Below, piece after piece: positions 12,108 through 22,100 of a stretch of DNA of 64,000 nt. This DNA comes from Chondrosia reniformis (taxonomy: Eukaryota; Porifera; Demospongiae; Chondrillida; Chondrillidae). The notes under the pieces were generated by a model that was given only the letters and a program-made list of their open reading frames with translations, made no database searches and was not told where the DNA came from. Where the stretch lies: positions 5,053,401-5,117,400 of the forward strand of contig OX359198.1 in NCBI GenBank assembly GCA_947172415.1, read 5' to 3'. The stretch's first letter is position 1, and each line of letters starts with the position of its first letter. The position numbers and the translations under genes were made by a program.

Positions 12108-13940
12108 TGAGAAACTATTTCAATCAATAAAACTCACATTGTTGTGAATTTGTACAACGAGATTCTTCTATACGATCGCAAATGCGTTTTTCTAAGGTTT
12201 GCTTAAACATTTAACTGTAGTTGACTGAGATCTATTTCGCTTCGCCATCTATATACCGTATGGGTGGAATTGTTCGCGAGACGAACTTTTCAATTGCCAG
12301 CAGTTTGAACTAAAATTTAGCGTTTTTATTTTTGCGAATGGCGATGGGCGAGTGGGTGCACGTCTCACGAACATTTCCACGCGTACGGTACCCTAAAGCT
12401 TCAGTTAGCCTTACCACATGGTCACTGTCTTGTTTCGTTATATTTTCCAGTTGCTGTTAGTTGCTGTTGTGACACTGGCCATGTGATAAGGCTAGCTACT
12501 TCCAACTTCTTTATATACAGTACATGTATGCTTTTAAACTTTCACTCAATTGTATATACACCTGCGCCTGCTTCAAAGATGAATTGAAGAATGAAATTCG
12601 AAATCATCATTTTTGTGATACTATAGGGGATTTCCCTTTAAAATTAGTAAACTACATAGATCTATATTTATTTATATTTTTTATAAATTAGCCATGGGTA
12701 AAAATAGTACCTCATGTATCTGTATATTGCATATATAGCTACACTGTGTTGAGGTCATAAAAGATACGATGTATGTAAGTTAGTGACTCTACTGTGATGG
12801 TCATGTTAGTAGTTGAATATGATGTACACTGAGATATATCAGGTGCTCCATTGACAAAGGAGACAGTGGGTGATGTAGAAGAAGACATCTTTGTAACAAG
12901 ACACTTATTGTAGAATTATTGTAGAATGATGCATGGCATATGTAGTTCCAGTTAAACATTAAAAACACTATTGCATGTCTATAGATAGAGATCTTTGGAA
13001 TGCATGGTTGTATTAGAATAATATTTGAATGCAATTCATTTCATGATCTAACGTAATCTAATGTTAAGATGAAAGCCCTTTAGGATGAAATTCAATAATG
13101 TCATTTAAATTGTATGGAAAATGCACAAGTTTTGTTTAAATTTGTGTAATTATCTGGGTAATGCATTCCTTCCAATAAGCATCAAGCGTACAATACACGT
13201 TGTAACATGCAAACCTTGCAGCACTTGGACAAGAGATTGATATACAATTTTACATGCAGTGTTTCTTTCCAACAGCCTGCCATTTGGTTTGCAAGTAACC
13301 AATATGGGGGTAAAGAGAAACAATGGAAAATTATAAAATTTAACGCTCAAAATACGGACCCTTTCAATCAAAGTTGTCAACATTTGGCAAGACAAACAAG
13401 TACATACAAAGCTGAGAGTGAGGTACACAAAGTAATAATCCCCTACCACTAAGTCTTTGTTGTTACTTAATTGGACAACGTACAATTGGAGGATACATAT
13501 AATACATTCGAAAAATCTATAAGCATTCAGTATACTCTTGTAAAATCTTGCATAACAAGCATAATATATATGCATATATAAAGCTTTGAATTGAACAATA
13601 GATTATGCAAATATGTCCACATATGAACTCCCATATAACTTGTACATCATTAATCTGTTCGTTTAAAACATCTGCAAAAGCATTTGTGATCCACAGTTGT
13701 TGCTAGGTAACAGAAGTCAACAGTGTAAGGTTAAAGGTCATCCAGTATTCCAGTCCAGTCTAGCAATCTAGTCCACCCCATTAAGATGGCCCCTCCCACT
13801 AGAAATGGGATGGGCTGCAGCTAAGGTCTCTGACTATTAGCTTGTTCTGATGTTTTGCATATCAGATGAGGTGGGATCTAAACATTTTTATTGATAGTTG
13901 TAGGAGCTACATGTTACACTCACTGCTCCATCAAGTCCTC
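12108..13940. other. 5' flank of NLR copy B and spacer towards copy C
   Basis: Bases 12120-12780 match the flanks of copies A and C and probably hold the promoter and 5' UTR. They include a possible non-coding 5' exon: a donor-like CAACAAT|GTGAGT near 12137 pairs with a CTACCTCAG acceptor just before the Death-domain codons. Bases 12780-13400 are a rearranged version of the 5080-5320 block. From 13400 to 13940 I see no gene. Confidence 0.5.
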
Positions 13941-13944
13941 CTTG

Positions 13945-14140
13945 TTTTGGTCAAACCTACAAGTTAACATGTACACATCCTGTACTTAAAGGTGATACTA
14001 ATGTTAGATGGGAGAGAAATGGAAGTGGATTAATCCTCAGTCTACTCCTAATTATGATGAAGATGATCATACTCCAACCACTACTACTCTGACTATCACT
14101 GTGACCAGAGAAGAGTTTGAGAATAAGTCTACACTTACAG
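13945..14140 (+). pseudogene. Degraded Ig-like exon
   Basis: The plus strand encodes YKLTCTHPVLKGDTNVRWERNG, with the spacing of an Ig domain's first Cys and core Trp. A frame change near 14030 leads to PQSTPNYDEDD and TTTTLTITVTREEFENKS, which resembles the E-F strand region of an Ig domain; the second Cys is missing. The frame change and loss of the Cys argue for a relic. It is on the opposite strand to the Ig exon at 5490-5816. Confidence 0.5.
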
Positions 14141-14648
14141 ACACTTTTCATGCATCTTAACATTCATCGTTTTAATCCAAACAGTAAATCTGTTGTTATA
14201 TAGATTGTTTTGTTTAAACAGCATTACTCCTTTCAGTATATGTACTGAACCACTTCCCCAAGCCCCTCCCACTTCCCTAAGCCCATCCCACTTCCCAAAG
14301 CCCCTCCCACCCTCTAATCTCCCTCCACACACTTCACAGTTGCTCCTCCTCTCTCCTCAGGACAACTCCTGGTCAGACAGTAATGATAATGTAAGCACCT
14401 TTCACTCAAGTGATTTACAAGACCATCAGAACTGTTCAACTGATGCTTTAAACTGTTTTACTGTCCACTTCACTCAACTGTCACATTCACTGACCTCATT
14501 TGTACAGTATAGATTCTTCAGTATATAACATACAGTCAACTGTATTCATCTGTCAGTCATTGTAAATTATTCACTTAATTAAGGATGTGTATATAAATAC
14601 GTGCATATAAAAATTAGTAGAAGCAAAAATAGAAGTATGACAACTTTC

Positions 14649-17600
14649 CTAGATTATTAGAGAGAAATCAACTGAAAGAATAGAGTGGTTTGTTTGAAGT
14701 GTCTGTCTGATCTGAACTTGTATGGATTCAGGTACACCCTCCAGTGTGACTCTCTTAAGATGATTGTTCTGTGAGAGACCTTTTGCAACTGCAGTAGCTC
14801 TTTGTGTAATGACCATTTCATCATTTTCATCAACACTATGAATCTCCATCTGAAGAGTCTCAATATTCACTTGACTACAAGCTGATGTCAATCTGGACAT
14901 GTCAAGCTCCTGTACATAACAAGAGATACAACATTACTGGGTACACTTCTCTCAATAATCAACTATCATTACAAATTGAACAACAAACTCCAAATATGGT
15001 GACTGACTACATATGTCATTATTAGATTTAGATTGAACAAACAAATAGACAAAATGTACTATATTGTACAAATCATTTTAAATAAACAAACTTACTTGAG
15101 ACCAGAATGGGAGTGTCACTATCAACTCCTTCAAAGGACAGCTAATGGCTTCCAGTACTGGTAATGGATCACACTCCTCAACATGAAGTGTCACCAATTG
15201 AGGCATTGACACACACTGAGCTACATCTTTCTTCTTTAGACCTCCATAACCTGTAATGAGAGTTGGTTATCAAATGTAACTAACTGTGAATATCACTTCA
15301 CCTGGATCAACTAGTTCACTATATAGGACATGTCAACTGATAACAGTAGAGAGGAACAGTGGAGAGGAACAGTGGAGAGGAACAGTGGAGAGAGGAACAG
15401 GAGAGAGGAACAGGAGAGAGGAACAGTGGAGAGAGGAACAGTGGAGAGAGGAACAGTGGAGAGAGGTACAGTGGAGAGAGGAACAGTGCAGAGAGGAATA
15501 TCTCTCAATCAAATACTCTCTTCACTGGTGACAGCACTTGAATACCATCTTCTGATACACAACTTACAACATATCAGACTAGACCAGTGTCAAGTGCTAC
15601 ATTCAACATGAAAGTGGTCATCAGAACACTCACTGGTAAGTGTCAGCTTTTCAATTGATCTGCTAACAGAGACACACTCTAAAATGGATACAGCAGAGTA
15701 CTGAAGTGTCAGTTCTTTCAATGTATTGTTGTCCTTCACCTTTGACCTCAGTAAGGATACTTCCTGAATCTTGATAAATACAAACGTCATGTATCTTAAA
15801 GCATTATATTAACAAACTGTACTGGACACACTCTACATACGTATATGTACTACAGTTTAAGGAGAGTCTACACATGTCCTCATGTCTCATGTACACTACA
15901 TTAGCTGAGATTTCACAGAAATACAATATTTATATAACAAGTAATACACTTACATCTTGAATGGGTTGGACATAGTAATCAGTGAAGAGAGATAGTTTCT
16001 TTAGTTTCTTCAGTGAAAAGACTTCAGCCAAAGCTGACAGAGAAGTAGCTTCAACATTTTCAACATGTAGCATCTCAAGTGATTGTACTGACTGAACAAA
16101 GCTCTTTGCATCTACATAATAAAATTGCTATAAACTTTCAATTTATAAATATATTTCACACATACGTACATAATGTAAACTGGAATTACAGAAATTATAT
16201 TGTCATCTCACCATTTTTTGAAAAGTCATTAAATCCAATTACAAGTTCGACCAGAAAAGGGTTGTTTTCGCAAATCTTCACTAAATAATTGATTGGTACT
16301 TTTGAAGAAACTATTAATTCCTTTAAATGTGAACACTTGCTCAAGCAATGTGACAATGCCATCCAATCAAATGGAGAGAGGCCAAAAACTATACGCTGTG
16401 TCGGTTGAAGACGCTGCACAACTTGTTCTGTGAATGGAATGTTTTGAGACTCAAATAACGAGTGAAACAAGAACAATAGACTTCGATCCGAAAAATTAAT
16501 CTCATTTGGTAGTGGTCCACTGAAAACTGCTTTCTGAACTGCTTTTGATTTCAATCCCGTCAGTCCACAGTAGAAACGGAATGCCATAGCAACTGAGGGA
16601 TTATCCATGTTGCCACTCCAAAATTTCGCTTGTTTCTCCTCTGGCAGACACTTCAGCTCCTCTGCACTCAGAAACTCCTGAAGAGTAGCATGTTGGAGGT
16701 TGTATGTGCGAATGGTTGAGAATGCCACTTCCTCCAAGTGGACATTCAGGAGACCCATGCAGTCAAAGTCCTCTGGTACTGGACCCTCAAACCCAAACAC
16801 ATCTCCCACCGTCTTCTCATCAAACACAAGGATCTTTGGATCGCTAAGGAGACCATTGAGACACAACTGGCTTAGCTTACGGACCAACCCAGCTGCTTCA
16901 GGAGGCAAATCATTAAAGCTGGCAATGGGAGGCAAGCGACTTACTCCTTTCTTCTCTCTCAAGAATCGAAAGATGAGTTGCAGGAAGAAGGACTGGTAAC
17001 AGCTGGTGATGGTGGATGGGAAGGACTGGCCCTCGTGTTCAAAGACAGAACACAATATGAACAGGTTGACTGGAATGTACGCTGCTCCATTTAGATCAGG
17101 ACGACATCTCAGCTCACTAAAGAACTTGGCAGATTTTGCTACATCTTGCTTGAAAAAGAAATTAACAAATTCTTTGATTTGTGTCTCGTTGAATCCTTGA
17201 ATTTCAAAGCACTTGAGATGGAGCTGTGATAAATGGCTGCAGGATCCAGGACGAGAAGTGATCACAATTGTGGCTTCCGGTAGTAGCTTTCCACGTAAGA
17301 GCTGATTCAGGTAGGAATCTTTCTTCTTCAGAAGATGGACAGCTTCATCAAGTCCATCAAACAGGAACAGAATGGACCTTCCTTCACTCTCTTCAAATTC
17401 ATCAGATAAACTGTTGTAATCAATGGCCTTTCTCTTTCCATAGTAGGCAAGCAGATCTGGCAAGGTCTCGGCAGTAGATATGCGTCTCTCACGAAGTGGA
17501 AAAAGCAAAACTAGATCAAAGTCACTCTTTACTTTTCCTAAGGCATACCTTCTGGTAAGATGGCGGAGTAGGGTTGTCTTGCCAATGCCCGGAGCTCCAA

Positions 17601-18575
17601 ATATCAGTTTCACACGATTTTCACCTTTAGCTAGTATCCTATCAGAAGGGATGGTCTGGTTGCCATGGCTACCAACCCACTCACAGGTGGTTTTACGCAT
17701 GTTCTCCAGGAAGGCCTCAGCATTTCGTTTGGTCTTTTTAAATGGATCCTCTTCAACTACTCTCAGTTCTACATACTCCAACTTTGGAGCTACCTCGACT
17801 GGCCGAATTCTCTTATAAGTAGATTTAACTGAATCAGAGTACACTGAGAGAAGCTGTAATATAAAAAGTTAAAAGTATATAATATTCTAGATATAATTTA
17901 GACACATATATACACAAAAAAGAGTAAAGTTGACCAGACAGTGAACCAACATTTACAAATTACATATAACAGGAACCTTTATACTATACTATTAAAGAGA
18001 CCTAAATCAGGAGTATCTGAAACATGTTTAATTTATTAACAGATTTATTGTGAATCTCATTTGCTTTAGGATCATTTGAGTACAAATGTCAATCTCACCT
18101 TTTCTGAGACAACCACATTAGAAGGTTCACTCAAACTATGTCTACTGCTACCATCTCTGTCATCTGTTGGATAGCAAAGGAACTCAGTACACACCAGAAG
18201 ATAGCACATTCACTCAATCTCACCTTTATCTTCAAAGTGTTTCAATAGATTGTCTGCCTCGGGCCTGCACTCACAGTCCACCAGTACACGATAGAGTGAC
18301 TGAAGTGTCCTCTCTCCAGTTCCACCTGATCTCCTCAACCACAGACCAAAGACTTTCAGCAGACACTCATCATCCTTTGAACAATCACTCTCAATAGCTT
18401 CCACCTTGTTGAAGGAGAACCCGAGAGCGGTAGCTATCCTCTTCCACTTGTGAGGCACCTCATCGATGATGTACTTCTGGAGAACACTCATGTGATCCTC
18501 GTCATTAAGAGATACTTGTATTACAGTCACGTGACGCTCATCTGAGGTAGGTAGAGAAGTGAATGCGTCGTCCAT
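14649..18575 (-). CDS. NLR copy C: Death-NACHT-LRR receptor (complete model)
   Basis: Seven minus-strand exons: 18575-18224 (Death), 18163-18099 (linker), 17853-16212 (NACHT), 16111-15954, 15763-15634, 15250-15096 and 14909-14649. The sum is 2763 nt, open throughout, 920 residues. Walker A GAPGIGKTT near residue 225, Walker B ILFLFDGLDEA near 300; Death domain about 11-111. Exon 5 is 130 nt, like copy A, against 151 in copy B, a loss of seven residues in an LRR. The exon-5 donor region reads ACCA|GTGAGT. The NACHT exon has exactly the same length as in copy B (1642 nt). Role as for the family: an intracellular immune sensor with an ATP-driven oligomerisation switch. Start MDDAFTSL is the first in-frame Met; the upstream MAKRNRSQ-type ATG (about 18715) is followed by a stop, as in B. 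Confidence 0.9.
15345..15497. repeat. Minisatellite in intron 5 of NLR copy C
   Basis: About ten units of the AACAGTGGAGAGAGG family, between LRR exons 5 and 6, after the same GGACATGTCAACTGATAACAG anchor as in copies A and B. Unit number is intermediate between A and B. Confidence 0.92.
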
Positions 18576-19159
18576 TGAGAAACTATTTCGATCAATAAAA
18601 CTTACATTGTTGTGAATTTGTACAACGAGATTCTTCTATACGATCGCAAATGCGTTTTTCTAAAGGTTTGCTTGAACATTTAACGGTAGTTGACTGAGAT
18701 CTATTTCGCTTCGCCATCTATATACCGTATGGGTGGAATTGTTCGCGAGACGAAATTTTCAATTGCCAGAAGTTGAACTAAAATTTTTCGTTTTTATTTT
18801 TTGCGAAAAGTGATGGGCGATGGGTGCACGTCTCACGAACATTTCCACGTATACGGTACCCTAAAGCTTCAGTTATCCTTATCACATGGTCACTGTCTTG
18901 TTTCGTTATATTTTCCAGATGTGTTAGTCGCTGTTGTGACACTGGTCATGTGATAAGGCTAGCTACTTCCAACTTCTTTATATACAGTACATGTATGCAA
19001 GGTTATGCATACACATATGCACAAACATTACCTCAATCGGCTATACACATGGTGAACATGAAGTCATTCACAAATAATTACTTTTTCATAAACGTACATA
19101 CGTAGGTACAGCTCTTAATTAGGCAAACAACAAGACTATAAGTGCATGCAGAAGACAGT
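18576..19159. other. 5' flank of NLR copy C up to the SRRM1 3' end
   Basis: Bases 18580-18990 repeat the flanks of copies A and B (CACGTCTCACGAACATTTCC and the CTTTATATACAGTACATGTA block). From about 19000 the homology stops, which marks the right edge of the duplicated NLR unit. No further gene is seen before the SRRM1 stop at 19160. Confidence 0.6.
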
Positions 19160-22100
19160 TTAATCAATGTTTTCTGTTTTTCTCTTCAAAGAACTCAATG
19201 CTCTTTCTCTCAATTCCTTCTCCACATCACTACCCTCAGACAAGCGCTAGAGTAAAAAACCATACCATTATCACTTTTGCTAAATAATATTTATCTAAAG
19301 AGCCCCAGATTAGAAGATCATATCAATCTAGTAAGTAGTTATACCTTCTTTTTCTTGGACTTCTTGTGCTTCTTGTCTTTTTTCTTTTTCTTTTTTTTTC
19401 TTTCTTTTTGCTTCTCTTCACTTCTATCATTGAGACTTTCTTCCTCATTTATTCGTCTGCTTTTAATTTTTTTAGGTGGAGGGCTTTCAATAGAGGCAAT
19501 GGAAGGAGAGGACCTTAGAGAATTATCATTAGAGAATTCTCTTATGGGCGATGATGATCTCCTGGGTGACGGTGACCTCCTCCTGGGTGACAGTGACCTC
19601 CTCCTGGGTGACAGTGACATCCTCCTGGGTGACGGTGACCTCCTCCTGGGTGATGGTGACCTCCTCCTGGGCGAGGGGGACCTCCTCCTGGGCGAGGGGG
19701 ACCTCCTCCTGGGCGACAGTGACCTCCTGGGCGACGGTGACCTCCTCCTGGGCGAGGGGGACCTTCTCCTGGGCGGTGGGGACCTTCTCCTGGGCGGTGG
19801 AGACCTTCTCCTGGGCGATGGGGACCTCCTCCTGGGCGGTGGAGACCTCCTCCTGGGTGAGGGGGACCTTCTCCTGGGTGGTGGGGACCTCCTCCTGGGC
19901 GATGGGGACCTCCTCCTGGGCGATGGGGACCTCCTCCTGGGCGATGGGGACCTTCTCCTGGGTGAGGGGGACCTTCTCCTGGGTGAGAGGGACCTTCTCC
20001 TGGGTGGTGGGGACCTCCTCCTGGGCGAGAGGGACCTCCTCCTAGATGTCACATATCCTCTTTGAGATACTGTCCTTTTACTGTTGTGTCTGTCTTGTGC
20101 TTCAGTGGATCTTTGTAGTCTCCTTCTGCTAATTGGCGACACACTTAGTGGGCGAGTGATCTTCTTAATATGTATGGCCTTTCGCTTTGGTGAATTTCTG
20201 GGTGAAACTGAACCTGACTGACTGTAACTATCAGATGACTGAGAGCTTGTTGACCAACTTTTGTGTACAGAGGAATCGTTCTCACTCAGGGGAGGCGAAT
20301 CAGATGGTGAATGTGATGGTGAACCTGATGGTGAGTACGATAATGAATGAGAAGTTGATCCAGAATGAGATACAATTCTATCACTGCCCAATGATGACTG
20401 ATTGGAGATATTAGAAGTGTCACTTGATTCTGGTTCACTTTCACTTTCACTACGAGGAGACTTCCTTGATGTGTTGTACCTTTTGCCATCCCTATCCACT
20501 GACCGCAGGGATCTCTTATTATTATCATTGTACGTACGTCTTTCAGCTGGAGATTGGGATTTTTTTCTCTCATATGGGTGGGGTGAATTGTACCTATCTT
20601 TTTTAGAGGCATTATACCTTTGTGGAGATCTTTCTCTCCACTGTAATGGGGAACGCCTCCTTGGTGATCTTGATCTCCTTCTGGGTGAGACAGATCTTCT
20701 CCTTGGTGATCTTGATCTCCTTCTGGGTGAAACAGAATGTCTCCTTGGTGATCTACCCCTTCGTAAAGGTGACTTAGGTGGTCTTCTGGGGGACCTGGAT
20801 CTCCTTCTAGACGATGGAGGTCTTCTGGGGGACCTGGATCTCCTTCTAGGTGATGGAGGTCTTCTGGGGGACCTGGACCATCTCCTTGGAGATCTGGATT
20901 GCCTTCTCTGTGGTGGCTGTCTTCTGGGGGACCTGGACTGTCTTCTTGGAGATCTGGATTGCCTTCTCTGTGGTGACTGTCTTCTTGGGGACCTGGATCT
21001 CCTTCTAGGTGAAGGCATTCCTCTTTCTGGTGACTGAAATCGTCTTCTTGGAGAAGGTGGAGACCTAGATTTTCTTTTACTTGTGTGAGATTCTCTTGCC
21101 TCTAACCTGGAAGCATGTTCATTAGTTGAAGATTCCTTCCTTCTGCTGTGTGAGTATCTCTCGGAGGGTGACAGTGACCTATTAGCAGGGCTTTCATATT
21201 TACGATATTGCCTTCTTGGTCTCCTGGAAGAGAAATCTCTCTCTTTGTTATCTGGTTCCCCTCTGGTAAAATGATTATCTTTGCTGCCATCAGCCTTGTC
21301 TTCTAGCAAAGGTACATCTCTATTTGAAGATGAGGATGCATAGGTTTTGTCTTCACTTAGCTTAGCATCAAGGGAGGCAGCAATTCTTTCGCGCTCCTTC
21401 TTTTCTTCTTTCATTTCTGCCATCTTTTGTTCTAAGAATACTGCAGGAATGCCTCCTATGAGGGAGAAAGGCAGAAAGTTTGGCATCAATGGAAGTCATT
21501 CACAAATCTTAATCTCTTGCAGCCTTTTACAAGACAGTGGAGTAACAGCTGCATTCAAACATACTCACCAATACTTTCTTGTGCACTTAAGAGAAGATCC
21601 CAAAGTTCCTGCATAAATATTCGGGCATTTTTACCATTTAGAAATCCAGTCAAATTAATTTGCAAGTTCTTTGGGTCCGGTTCCTAGCAACACAAAACAT
21701 TAATAGATCACACACCTCAAACTCAATTAGCGGTCATCACAAAAAATGGAGTACCAAGTGTCAGTCACACTTTAAAGCTGCCTGGGATAACTTGAATACT
21801 GTATAGCCAGAAATTTTGGCAGAAAATCTATTTTGGTGGATTGGCGGTTAAAAGAACATTCCGCCAATATTTCCATTATCAATCTACACTGAACATAGGA
21901 GAATAACTGTCTTGTCAGTGAAATCTGCCATATACCATAATTTGAGGATTCCACCAAACATTCTTCTCGCCAACATTTCCAGCCATACATTATCTGAATG
22001 TACACACACGGCACAGTTCATAAAAAAGATATCCCAGTTAACATTTACTGAATACTATATTTAGGTTAACGTTTAACCTAAAAGTGGTAACATTTAACAG

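Noticed and set aside
19277..21037. Plus-strand GDLLLGDG-type frames as genes
   Set aside because: Shadows of the minus-strand RS repeats of SRRM1, whose PWI exons fix the coding strand.
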